Positions 23,025 to 31,783 of a stretch of 64,000 nucleotides of DNA are shown in pieces. The DNA is taken from contig NZ_JAROAV010000032.1 of NCBI RefSeq assembly GCF_029439465.1, positions 1 through 64,000 on the forward strand, read 5' to 3'. Made by a program: the position numbers and the translations under genes. The notes below the pieces were generated by a model, which saw only the letters and a program-made list of their open reading frames with translations, was not told where the DNA came from and did not search any database. Every line of letters starts with the position of its first letter. Positions within the stretch are counted from its first letter, which is position 1. The DNA is from Luteipulveratus flavus (GTDB lineage: Bacteria > Actinomycetota > Actinomycetes > Actinomycetales > Dermatophilaceae).

Positions 23025-23810
23025 GTGGGGGAACTGATTCACGGACGTCGCGAGCGCGGTGTCAACCGCCCAGCGCCGCGGGGCCGAGGCCCTCAGACGG
23101 CGGTCGGCGCCGGGCGCGCGCCCGAGGGTGATCGCTGGGAAGGCACGGTCATCGAGTTCGTCGAGATGGCGCCGCTGCTCGGCCGGTCCGATGCCGGGTT
23201 CGCCGACGCGGTCAGCGACGACGGGCTCGTACGGCGGCGCAAAACGGATCCGAACGCGTACTTCCGACGGCGGGTGGGCTTCCGCGCCTCGGAGGACCAG
23301 ATCCTGGTCGCCGTCCAGGAGCAGCCGCTTGCGCCTCGCGCCAACGGAACGATGGGTGTGACCGGACCGTACGGCCCTGCGACGACCACGACCTACCGGC
23401 CTCACGGTCCGGTCGGTCGCCGGCTAGGTAAGGTCGCGATCGACCTTCACGTTCGGGCCGAAGCATCGGCTGGTGCCGCGGCCACGACCGGTGCGACCGA
23501 GAAGCCAAGCCGCGCACACGAGCGCGCGCTCAGCCAGCTCGCCTTCCTGCCGGAGCCGGTGCGGCGCAGTGTGATGGGTCGTGCGCCCGCGCCGGAGCAC
23601 TTCATCGCCGAGGCGGTTCGGCTCAACCGCGGGAGCATCACACCGACCCATCGGGTCAGCGCGCTGAGGCTGGACGGGCGCGAGGCGATCGTCGTGGTGG
23701 GCAGCCTCCTGCACGGCGCGACGCACTGGCAGGTCGAACAGCGCACGTACGCGTTCGCCGAACAGCCCGCTCTCGATGCCCCGGCGTCCCGACCGCAGCT
23801 GGGCCGATGA
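23025..23810 (+). CDS. unknown protein, first gene of J-domain operon
   Basis: Protein of about 261 residues; the GTG at 23025 is preceded by AGGGGAG at the right distance, so upstream in-frame starts are less likely. It is Arg- and Ala-rich without a signal peptide or obvious transmembrane helix. The middle (about 60-100) has an Asp/Arg-rich segment RRRKTDPNAYFRRRVGF; the C-terminal half contains a predicted alpha/beta region ending in an amphipathic strand (EAIVVVGSLLHG). I recognise no family. The stop overlaps the next start (ATGA), so it is translated together with the J-domain protein. Confidence 0.72.
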   Translation: MGELIHGRRERGVNRPAPRGRGPQTAVGAGRAPEGDRWEGTVIEFVEMAPLLGRSDAGFADAVSDDGLVRRRKTDPNAYFRRRVGFRASEDQILVAVQEQPLAPRANGTMGVTGPYGPATTTTYRPHGPVGRRLGKVAIDLHVRAEASAGAAATTGATEKPSRAHERALSQLAFLPEPVRRSVMGRAPAPEHFIAEAVRLNRGSITPTHRVSALRLDGREAIVVVGSLLHGATHWQVEQRTYAFAEQPALDAPASRPQLGR

Positions 23811-24601
23811 CGCACTACGACGTGCTCGGTGTCGCGCCCGACGCGACCGAGTCCGAGCTCCGCCAGGCGTACCGCCGCCAGATGCGGGACGCCCATCCCG
23901 ACCGCGACGGCGGCGATGTCGTCCGAACCCAGGAGCTGCACCGCGCGTGGGAGGCACTGGGTACGCCGGGCAGTCGGCGCGCGTACGACGACGGGCTTTC
24001 GGCCCGCGCCGTCCATGCTGACCCCGACCCCGTGGAGGAGTCGGTCCTGCCAGAGGACGACTGGGGTGAGGAAGTCGGTGACGACGCGTTCACGGCACGT
24101 GACGACGTCATCGTGGACGGCTCGCCGGAGATCGTCGACGACTGGGGCGGCCACCGCCCACAGGAGGCCGCGTGGCCGCAGGGGCCACCGATGCCGACCC
24201 ACACCTGGTCGCAGCCGGGCGGGGCGTACGGCGCGCCTCTCCCTCGGCTGGGTCGTCCGCGCGGGTGGGCCCTGCTGCCCTTGGGTCTGCTGATCGCGTA
24301 CACGATCGGGGAGATCGTCGGCGAGTCGATCCTGAACTCGGACTGGTCATCCCTGAGCAGCGGCATGTTCCTCGTGCCTGTGTGGGTCATCGGCTACACC
24401 GTGGCTCGAACTCGCGCACTGTCGGCTCGTATCACCAAGGGCTACGTCATTTTCGCTGCGGTCATCTTCAAGGTCGGTGTTCTGTTCCTTCTCGTCGATG
24501 GCGGCTGGGTCATGACGGTGATGGCGAGCATCTGGGTCGTGCTGTACGTCTGGACCGTCGAGGCATGGGCACGCCAGGTCGCACGAAATGCCGCACGGTA
24601 G
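23807..24601 (+). CDS. J-domain (DnaJ-like) membrane protein
   Basis: Protein of 264 residues. The first ~62 residues are a J domain with YDVLGV at the start, the essential HPD at residues 30-32 and helix IV ending SRRAYDD. It lacks the G/F region, zinc fingers and C-terminal domains of DnaJ. An acidic linker (VEESVLPEDDWGEE) and a Pro/Gly-rich stretch follow, then four transmembrane helices from about residue 155. J domains recruit and stimulate Hsp70; this one would place DnaK at the membrane. It is cotranslated with the upstream unknown gene, and the 24611 gene follows after 9 bp. Confidence 0.88.
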   Translation: MTHYDVLGVAPDATESELRQAYRRQMRDAHPDRDGGDVVRTQELHRAWEALGTPGSRRAYDDGLSARAVHADPDPVEESVLPEDDWGEEVGDDAFTARDDVIVDGSPEIVDDWGGHRPQEAAWPQGPPMPTHTWSQPGGAYGAPLPRLGRPRGWALLPLGLLIAYTIGEIVGESILNSDWSSLSSGMFLVPVWVIGYTVARTRALSARITKGYVIFAAVIFKVGVLFLLVDGGWVMTVMASIWVVLYVWTVEAWARQVARNAAR

Positions 24602-24610
24602 GGGAGTCGC

Positions 24611-25273
24611 ATGCGTCAGCCGCCGAACCAGCCAGACCTCAGCAACCTGGACGCTGCCATCTGGCACACCGTCGACATCAACGCGGCCCTCGACCAGGGC
24701 AGCCTCCACCGCCGGCCGCGGCTCGCCACCACGTTCCCGCTGCTGGACGGCGAGCGCGTCCTGGCTCAGGGGTCGTTCACGCTGTACGACTTCCTCGCCG
24801 CGGGCGACGGCACGTACATGCACAACAGCAGCTTCTTCTACGCACGTGGAGGTCTCGGCGCCGCGCTCACCCTCGGAGTCGCCGCATCGCAGATCGCCGG
24901 CAACTCGCGGAGGAAGCGGGCAGCCGCAGCCGCAGCCGTCCCGCGCTGGACACCGATCAGCAGTGGCCACCTGCACGTCACCACCCACCGCACCTGCTTC
25001 CAGACCGCGGCGAAATTCTTCGTCTGGGACTACGGCTCCATGACGACAGCGCAGCTCATGGCGTCGCACCAGATGCAGTTCACCGGCTCCACCGATGACG
25101 GGCGACAGGTCTCCTGGATCGTCGACAGCGTCTGGGCCGCACTGCTGTTCACGATCTGGGCCCGGCGCTGCCACGCCCAGCACCCCCAGTACGTGTCGCG
25201 CACGTGGGTGCCGCAGGGCTGGTACGAGCGCGCCCGGGCGAGCAGCTACGGCCTCCCGCGCGGCGCGAGCTGA
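24611..25273 (+). CDS. unknown protein, third gene of J-domain operon
   Basis: Protein of 220 residues beginning 9 bp after the J-domain gene, with GGGGAG before the ATG. A hydrophobic, glycine-rich segment near residues 78-93 (GGLGAALTLGVAAS) is followed by a basic patch and a second hydrophobic stretch near WAALLFTIWARR. The central part (GHLHVTTHRTCFQTAAKFFVW) could be a beta-rich PH/GRAM-like region that binds membranes, a guess from pattern only. No catalytic motif is visible. Position suggests it is a client or partner of the membrane J-domain protein. Confidence 0.75.
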   Translation: MRQPPNQPDLSNLDAAIWHTVDINAALDQGSLHRRPRLATTFPLLDGERVLAQGSFTLYDFLAAGDGTYMHNSSFFYARGGLGAALTLGVAASQIAGNSRRKRAAAAAAVPRWTPISSGHLHVTTHRTCFQTAAKFFVWDYGSMTTAQLMASHQMQFTGSTDDGRQVSWIVDSVWAALLFTIWARRCHAQHPQYVSRTWVPQGWYERARASSYGLPRGAS

Positions 25274-25423
25274 CGAGGGCGTACGAGAGCTGCACACTCC
25301 CACCATCGCCCCATCCCCGTCCCGCACCCGAGTCACGATGCGCTGAGCTGGAACCCCTCGCAGTTGGCCCGTCTTCCATAGACTTTCGAACGTTCGCCGC
25401 GCTAATTCCGGGAGGGCCAACGC
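25274..25423 (+). promoter_or_regulatory. likely promoter region of the DUF6361 operon
   Basis: This 150-bp gap precedes the defence operon. A 10-bp palindrome CGAACGTTCG (25387-25396) lies 28 bp before the start codon, and GGGAGGGCC provides the ribosome-binding site. The palindrome resembles a compressed SOS box but lacks the usual 4-bp spacer. Confidence 0.4.
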
Positions 25424-26611
25424 ATGCCATCGTCCATCGCCTGGCTCGACACGTCGGCGGAGCAACGGCGACAGGCATACGAGATCGCGCGGTTGTTCAC
25501 GCAGCTGGAGAGCCGGGACGAGCTCGGCATCGGCACGGTGCGCGACGCATTCAGCAACTTGCTGTTCCCAGGCACCAGCGTCCTGCTCACGCGAGCGCGG
25601 TACTGCCTCTTCGTGCCCTGGTGCTTCCAGGCGCCTTCGGCCGCCAGTAGGCGCGGCCCAGAGCACATCGCCGCCGCGGCACGGTCCGAGCGCTATCTGG
25701 TCGAGACGCTCATCCGGGAGGAACCCGCGACGGGCGCTGGAGTGATCGGCCGTCGGGTCGGGCGCGAAGTCCGTAACCTTCCGAGCACCATCTACTGGGG
25801 CACGCTCACGCGGTGGGGCATCACCCCGCGCTCGAGTATGAGCCTCCTCGGCCAGCCATCCCGGCCCCACGACATGGCAACCGAGCTCGAGCACCGCACC
25901 GACGCCGACTGGCAACCGGACCTGCCTCAGGCACCGGAGGAGTTCCCATTCACCACCCACGGCGGTTTCGCTCTTACGCGCGGTGAGGCCGAATGGCTCC
26001 GCGACCGCATCCTCGCCACGTGTGCGGACACTGCCCTCGCCGACCTCATGGCGCCGGATGTCGATCTTCACTTGTTGGAAGGCAGGCGTGGCCCGTGGGA
26101 GGTCCCGGGCCTCGCGGCGCGGCCCGACGTGCGTCAGGCTGGCCTTTTCAGCCTCGCTATGGAAGGCGCGAACCTTGTGTACAACCTGCTCGTGGCCGAG
26201 CGGTGCGAGAGCGCAAGACTCACGAGCTTCAGCGGCCGCGTCGAGGAGTACCGCCAATACCTCGACGGCTGGGCCGAGGACATCGGGAACCACGCCGGCT
26301 TCGGTGCATGGGACCTGGACGAGATGTGGTCGTATGTCGAGCAGGCAGGCCAGCCCCCGTATCTGACAAGGCTTTTCGTCGAGCAGTGGATCCGCCTGCT
26401 CCGCGAGTACGGCGTCGACCAGGTCGCTGACAACAAGTCCATGCGCGACCTGGTCGCCGAGCGCGAGCGCCGTAAGGGACAGCAGTCGCGCCTCACCAAC
26501 GACAAGATGCTCGAGACATGGTCTGGCGAGTCGGCCGTCGGGCGCCTCAACTATCGCTGGGCGACCATCCGTGTACTCGTCCGCGACATCCTCGAAGGGC
26601 TAGACGCCTGA
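25424..26611 (+). CDS. DUF6361 family protein of a defence operon
   Basis: Protein of 395 residues starting MPSSIAWLDTSAEQRRQAYE, with GTVRDAFSNLLFPGTSVLLTRARYCLFVPW as its most distinctive block, which matches what I know of DUF6361. It is mostly helical, without signal peptide or nucleotide-binding motif. DUF6361 proteins are often encoded beside PLD nucleases and helicases in defence islands, as here. The stop overlaps the next start by one base (TGATG). It may act as a target-recognition or regulatory subunit, but no experiment known to me defines its role. Confidence 0.85.
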   Translation: MPSSIAWLDTSAEQRRQAYEIARLFTQLESRDELGIGTVRDAFSNLLFPGTSVLLTRARYCLFVPWCFQAPSAASRRGPEHIAAAARSERYLVETLIREEPATGAGVIGRRVGREVRNLPSTIYWGTLTRWGITPRSSMSLLGQPSRPHDMATELEHRTDADWQPDLPQAPEEFPFTTHGGFALTRGEAEWLRDRILATCADTALADLMAPDVDLHLLEGRRGPWEVPGLAARPDVRQAGLFSLAMEGANLVYNLLVAERCESARLTSFSGRVEEYRQYLDGWAEDIGNHAGFGAWDLDEMWSYVEQAGQPPYLTRLFVEQWIRLLREYGVDQVADNKSMRDLVAERERRKGQQSRLTNDKMLETWSGESAVGRLNYRWATIRVLVRDILEGLDA

Positions 26612-28410
26612 TGCTCGACCCCACTCTCCGCGAGCTGCTGCTCGACGGGCTGCGTCCGCCCCAGGGCTCGCACGTCGAGGCTGCAGTCGCGACGACGTTC
26701 ACCCTTGACCTGACCGCGGCACTCCTCCCGCCGCTCGCATTCACCTCGTTCGGTCTCGAGGACGGCACCTCCGACCCGGTGGTGCTCCTTGAGTCCATCC
26801 GCCGCGCGGCGGACCGCGTCACGATCTTCTGCCAGGCCGGCATGATCGGCGTCCCGCGGCAGGCACCTGACCTGGTGACGTTCCTGGAGCCGATGGTCCA
26901 CCAGATCGCCCCGCCACGCGGCGGGCTCTTCCACCCGAAGATGTGGCTGCTCAAGTTCGTCGACGACGCCGGCACGCCGGCGTACCGGCTTCTGGTGATG
27001 AGCCGCAACCTGACGCACGACAGCTCGTGGGACCTCGTCGTGCGACTCGACTCGGCCGGCGTCGCGACGAGAAGACAGGACAGCAACGACGGGCTGTACT
27101 CCTTCATCCAGTACCTCTCGCGCACCAACGGGTTGTCTGCCGACCGGCGCGCAACGGTCGAGGCGCTCGCCGATGACGTTCGTCTGGTCGAGTGGGAGCG
27201 CCCGGACGGGATCGAGTCGCTGGAGTTCCACCACCTGGCACCCGGACGCACGCCGCTCGACTGGCGGGCGACTCGCGCGTGCGTCATCTCGCCGTTCGTC
27301 AACGACCTCGGCATCGAGACGATCGCGCAGCACGCCGACGAGCGGCACCTCGTCGCCCGCCCGGACCAGCTCGACATGCTCAACCCGGACACCCTCGCGG
27401 GGTTGACCACGTACGTCCTCGACCCCGCAGCCGGGACCGCTCCAACGAGTCCGGATGACGTCGACGAAGCGCAGGACAAGCCCGTGTTCGCCGGCATGCG
27501 AGCGGATCTGCACGCCAAGATGGTCGTCCTCGAGCCCGCCGGTAGCCGGTGGTCCCGCGCCCGGATCCTGATCGGTTCGGCAAACGCGACCTCGGCCGCG
27601 TTAGCCGACAACATCGAGCTCATGGTCGAGATGGTCGGCCCCACCAAGGAGTTAGGCATCGACTCGCTGCTCGGACCTGAGGCCCCGATGCGCAAGCTCA
27701 TCAGCGCGTATCCTGCGACCGGCGGCAAGACGCTCAGCGACCGAGACGAACTCGAGGCTCAGGTCGAGTACGTCTTACGCACCATCGCAGCGCTGGAGCA
27801 CACCGTGACGGTGATGCCGGGCGCCGGGGCCAACCACCTGCTGACGGTCACAGCGGCCGGCGCATATCCGCTCCGCAAGGACTGGGCCTGCCAGGTCGGC
27901 CTCCTCAGCCGCCCAGGTCGAGAGCAGTCCGTCGATCTCGGCACATCGCCGCACCTTGAGTTCGATGACGTACCCACACCGGACGTCTCGGCGTTCGTCA
28001 CCGTACGAGTCAACGCACCGCTGGGTGTCGAGGTCTCCACTGTGGTCGTCGCCGACCTCGTCGGCGAGCCGACGGACCGGCTCGACCACGTCATCGCCCG
28101 CCAGATCGATACGCCGGAGAAGCTCATGCGGCTGATTCGGATGCTGCTCGATTTTGGGAACCCTGCCGTGCTCGCCGAGTTTGCTAACGCGAGCGAAGCA
28201 GAGTCCGATGGCACCTGGACGGCTGGCCGCTCGGGCGAGCTCGAGATGGTCCTGCAAGCGCTGGCAAGCAACCCGCAGGCGATCGACAGCATCGACGACA
28301 TCATGCGCCGCCTCGGCCGTACAGATGGAGGTCGCGCCCTGATGCCCGACGGGTGGGAGGCGTTCTGGGAAACGGTGCGGGAGGCGAGAGGGCAGGTGCG
28401 CGCATCATGA
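26611..28410 (+). CDS. phospholipase D-superfamily nuclease
   Basis: Protein of 599 residues with two HKD half-sites: His108-x-Lys110 in FHPKMWLLKF followed by MSRNLT, and His301-x-Lys303 in DLHAKMVVLE followed by GSANAT. In the PLD superfamily this arrangement supports phosphodiester cleavage through a phosphohistidine intermediate. The C-terminal ~200 residues have no recognised domain. It overlaps the DUF6361 gene by one base and the helicase gene by ATGA. With the helicase it probably forms a DNA-degrading complex, as in DISARM DrmC or Mokosh, but the gene content differs from both. Confidence 0.88.
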   Translation: MLDPTLRELLLDGLRPPQGSHVEAAVATTFTLDLTAALLPPLAFTSFGLEDGTSDPVVLLESIRRAADRVTIFCQAGMIGVPRQAPDLVTFLEPMVHQIAPPRGGLFHPKMWLLKFVDDAGTPAYRLLVMSRNLTHDSSWDLVVRLDSAGVATRRQDSNDGLYSFIQYLSRTNGLSADRRATVEALADDVRLVEWERPDGIESLEFHHLAPGRTPLDWRATRACVISPFVNDLGIETIAQHADERHLVARPDQLDMLNPDTLAGLTTYVLDPAAGTAPTSPDDVDEAQDKPVFAGMRADLHAKMVVLEPAGSRWSRARILIGSANATSAALADNIELMVEMVGPTKELGIDSLLGPEAPMRKLISAYPATGGKTLSDRDELEAQVEYVLRTIAALEHTVTVMPGAGANHLLTVTAAGAYPLRKDWACQVGLLSRPGREQSVDLGTSPHLEFDDVPTPDVSAFVTVRVNAPLGVEVSTVVVADLVGEPTDRLDHVIARQIDTPEKLMRLIRMLLDFGNPAVLAEFANASEAESDGTWTAGRSGELEMVLQALASNPQAIDSIDDIMRRLGRTDGGRALMPDGWEAFWETVREARGQVRAS

Positions 28411-31400
28411 GTGCTCGTCCGTTCAGCGCCGACTCCGTGTTGGCAGGCCTGACCACCTTCCAGAGACGCACGGTCGACCACGTCATGCGCCGCTTCCACG
28501 GCGACGACCGTGACGAGCCCCTCAGCAGGCACTTTCTGGTGGCCGACGAGACAGGACTCGGCAAGAGCATCGTCGCCAAGGGAGTGATCGCTCGCACGAT
28601 TGAGCGGCTCGAGCATGACCCATCCATCAATCGCATCGACATCGTCTATGTCTGCTCCAACACCGACCTTGCGAAGCAGAACCTCAATCGGCTCAACGTC
28701 ACCGGTGAACGCGAGACGGCGTTCCCGAGCCGCCTCACGTTGCTGGCCAAGCACTCTCGCACGCTGGCGAGCAGCGCAGACCGCAACACCAAGAAGCCGG
28801 TGAACCTCGTGTCGTTCACGCCCGGCACATCCTTCGATCACGGCAACCGCGCGGGCAAGGGCGAAGAGCGCGCCATGGTGTTCCTGATGCTGGTCGAGGC
28901 GCTGACGAAGAAGCACGGCCAGCTCACCAAACCGCGAGAGTCCGCCTTGTACTTGATGCTGCAAGGAAGCGTGTCCACCCGCCAACGGTTCAGGGACCGA
29001 TACGTCGGCGACCTGCGCCGAGAAATCGGCGAGTCGGGCCCAGATCCGCGCATCGTCACGGAGTTCATCCGCGCCGTTCGATCTCGCCCGCTCGTCGGCG
29101 GTCACGGTCTGCTGACCCGTGTCGACCGCGTCCTGGACGAGCTCGAGGGCCGGCGAAAGATGCCGGACGACCTGTGGGACCGCGTGGCGCACCTGACGGG
29201 CGAGCTGCGCGCCACGCTCGCGCAGTGCTCGGTCGCGACGCTTGAGCCCGACCTGATCATCCTGGATGAGTTCCAGCGCTTCCGGATGCTCCTCGACCCC
29301 GATACGCCGCAGGGCGAGCTCGCCCATCACCTGTTCGTCTACCCCGACGCGCGCGTTCTGCTGCTCTCTGCGACGCCGTACAAGCCGTTCACGTACGGCG
29401 AGGAGGAGGAGAACCACGCAGACGACTTTTACGCCCTCCTGAACTTCCTCGGGCGCGCGGACCGCCCCGTTATCAATGTCGACGAGATCAGGCGCGACTT
29501 CGCCACGTACCGTGACGCCCTGCGCTCCGGCCGCGACGTCGAGCAGGTCCGCGGCGCACTCGGCGACTCGCTGCGCAAGGTGATGAGCCGCTGGGAGCGG
29601 CCGGTGATCACCGCAGAGGCCGGAACACGTGAGTGCGTTCGCGTGGCGGGCGACATCTCGGCGTCCGATCTCAGCGGCTATGTGGCAATTCAGCGCGTCG
29701 CAGACCTCGTCTCGCACGAGCGCGACCACGGGCTGGTCACGCCGGAGTACTGGAAGAGCGCTCCGTACTTCGCCTCCTTCTGCCAGGGATACCGACTGGG
29801 TACGCGGCTCCAGGACGAGCGCACGCAAGACGACGATGCGCAGGTGCGGTCGGCTCTCAGGGCCGCTCAGGCGATCTCGGTGGAGGGCGTCCGCGCGTTC
29901 AAGCCACTCGATCCCGGCGGCGCCCGCATGCGTGCTCTGGTCGGGGACACGCTCGACCAGGGGTGGTGGCGGTTCCTCTGGATGCCGCCGTCGCTGCCGT
30001 ACCTCCAGCCTGGCGGCGTGTACGCAGACGAGGTCGCGCAGACGATGACGAAGCGGCTGCTGTTCTCGTCGTGGCAGGCGACGCCGACCGCGGTGGCGTC
30101 GGTCCTCAGCTACGAGGCGGAGCGGCGCATCGCCGAAGGTACGAGCTACACGGCGAACACGACAGAGGCTCGCGCTCGAATCCCACAGGGGCTGTCGTTC
30201 CCGATGCGCGCCGGCAAGCCGGGCAGGATGTCGACGCTGCTGGTGATGTGGCCGCTGACGCGCCTCGCGTCATTGGGCGATCCGCGCGCGCTCGCACGCG
30301 CGAACGATGGTGCACTCTCCTCGCCTGAAGCCGTCGCCGTGGTCCGGGACGCGCTGCGTGACACCTACGGGAGCACGGACGGCGACGAGGGCGCTTCGGA
30401 CACTGACCTCACGGACGAGGGCGCGCTGCGGCCGAACGTCTGGCGCGTCGCGTTCAGCGACCGCGCGAACTGGATCGGGGGCGACATCGACGACGTCGAC
30501 CGCAGCGAGGACGTGCCTCTTGCGGACGGCGTGTATCCGGTCGTCGAAGCGTTCCGGACGGTACGCGGCTCGTCGACCCCGTCGGACGAAGGAGACCATC
30601 CTGACGCCGTGCAGAGCAGCGGTGTGCAGCAGCACGTCAGTCAAGCGGCGAACGCGTTGGACGGGCCACGCGCGGCGCCGAGTGAAGACGACCTCGACGT
30701 ACTGGCAAGGGTCGCGCTCTTTGCTCCTGGGTGCATCAGCCTGCGCGTCATCCGGCGTCTCGCCGAGGCCGCGGGAGGTGCAGAGGTCACCGAAGACGGA
30801 ATCCATTGCGCCGCAGCAACGTTGGCTGACGGACTGCGCTCGTTGTTCAACCGTCCGGACGTCACCAAGCTTGTCGATCCACGGGGCGATTCTCGGCGGC
30901 CGTACTGGAGCCAGGTCCTGCAGTACGCCGCCGACGGCAACCTCGAGGCGGTGCTGGACGAGTGGCTGCTGCACTTCTGGGCCGACGGAGGCGGGCAGCC
31001 CCTCACCGACGAGTCGCTGGCGGCGCTGATCGACAGAGCAGGGCGGTCGATCAGCCTGCGTGGCGTGCCCTACCAGGCGCTCGACGTACAGAACCTGCAG
31101 CAACCGATCCCGATGGGTGTGGGCTTCGCGCTGCGGTACGGCGCCCGGCAGGCGACTGCGGACGGAGACGCCCGTCAGCCGGAGGTGCGGGCGGCGTTCA
31201 ACTCACCGTTCTGGCCGTTCGTGCTGGCCTCGACATCGGTGGGGCAGGAAGGAATCGACTTTCATTGGTGGTGTCACTCGATCTTCCACTGGAACACGCC
31301 CGCCAACCCGGTCGACTTCGAGCAGCGCGAGGGACGGGTCGACCGCTTTCGCGGGCATGCGGTGCGCAAGAACATCGCCGATCGGCACGGGAAGGCGTTG

Positions 31401-31724
31401 CTCGCGGATGACTCGGGTAATCCCTGGTCGCGCGCGTACTCGGTGGCGACGGAGTTCCGCGAGACGTACGGCGACTTCACGCCCGACTGGGTCTTTCCCG
31501 GGCCGGCGCGCATCGAGAGACACGTCGCGCCGCTAGCGTTCAGCACGGACGGAGCGAGGTACGACAGCGTGCGGCGTGACGTCGCGCTATACCGGCTCGC
31601 GCTGGGGCAGCCGCGCCAGGAGGACCTGGTGAACGCACTGCGTGAGCGCCAGCTGAGCGAGGACGGAGTCGCTGCTCTCCGCATCGACCTCACCCCGCCA
31701 GGCGACGAGCTGCACAGCGTGTGA
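28407..31724 (+). CDS. large SF2 helicase of the DUF6361 operon
   Basis: Protein of 1105 residues. Walker A reads DETGLGKSIVAK with Lys53, motif II is ILDEFQRF with Asp287-Glu288, motif III is LLSATPYKPF, and the second RecA domain has SVGQEGIDFHWW and QREGRVDRFRGH (motifs V and VI). A long insertion (about 300-900) separates the two halves. The DEFQ box and QREGR-DR signature fit the SNF2/COG0553-like branch of SF2 translocases. ATG 28407 overlaps the PLD gene stop as ATGA. It most likely translocates on foreign DNA and feeds the PLD nuclease. Convergent hsdR begins 59 bp downstream. Confidence 0.9.
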   Translation: MSARPFSADSVLAGLTTFQRRTVDHVMRRFHGDDRDEPLSRHFLVADETGLGKSIVAKGVIARTIERLEHDPSINRIDIVYVCSNTDLAKQNLNRLNVTGERETAFPSRLTLLAKHSRTLASSADRNTKKPVNLVSFTPGTSFDHGNRAGKGEERAMVFLMLVEALTKKHGQLTKPRESALYLMLQGSVSTRQRFRDRYVGDLRREIGESGPDPRIVTEFIRAVRSRPLVGGHGLLTRVDRVLDELEGRRKMPDDLWDRVAHLTGELRATLAQCSVATLEPDLIILDEFQRFRMLLDPDTPQGELAHHLFVYPDARVLLLSATPYKPFTYGEEEENHADDFYALLNFLGRADRPVINVDEIRRDFATYRDALRSGRDVEQVRGALGDSLRKVMSRWERPVITAEAGTRECVRVAGDISASDLSGYVAIQRVADLVSHERDHGLVTPEYWKSAPYFASFCQGYRLGTRLQDERTQDDDAQVRSALRAAQAISVEGVRAFKPLDPGGARMRALVGDTLDQGWWRFLWMPPSLPYLQPGGVYADEVAQTMTKRLLFSSWQATPTAVASVLSYEAERRIAEGTSYTANTTEARARIPQGLSFPMRAGKPGRMSTLLVMWPLTRLASLGDPRALARANDGALSSPEAVAVVRDALRDTYGSTDGDEGASDTDLTDEGALRPNVWRVAFSDRANWIGGDIDDVDRSEDVPLADGVYPVVEAFRTVRGSSTPSDEGDHPDAVQSSGVQQHVSQAANALDGPRAAPSEDDLDVLARVALFAPGCISLRVIRRLAEAAGGAEVTEDGIHCAAATLADGLRSLFNRPDVTKLVDPRGDSRRPYWSQVLQYAADGNLEAVLDEWLLHFWADGGGQPLTDESLAALIDRAGRSISLRGVPYQALDVQNLQQPIPMGVGFALRYGARQATADGDARQPEVRAAFNSPFWPFVLASTSVGQEGIDFHWWCHSIFHWNTPANPVDFEQREGRVDRFRGHAVRKNIADRHGKALLADDSGNPWSRAYSVATEFRETYGDFTPDWVFPGPARIERHVAPLAFSTDGARYDSVRRDVALYRLALGQPRQEDLVNALRERQLSEDGVAALRIDLTPPGDELHSV

Positions 31725-31783
31725 CGAAGCATCGAAGAGCCCGCACGACGGATGCCACCCCGGCCGGGGCGCCCAGGTAGGAC

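Noticed and set aside
24347-26293. Very long open frame on the minus strand opposite the J-domain operon and DUF6361 gene
   Set aside because: It is antisense to three well-supported genes, has no family resemblance or ribosome-binding site, and is a by-product of GC-rich codon usage.
27759-29828. 689-codon minus-strand open frame
   Set aside because: It lies opposite the PLD and helicase genes, whose motifs are unambiguous; the frame is a GC-driven shadow.
25424-31724. DISARM or BREX system
   Set aside because: No methyltransferase, DUF1998 protein, BrxZ or PglX-like gene accompanies the helicase and PLD nuclease.
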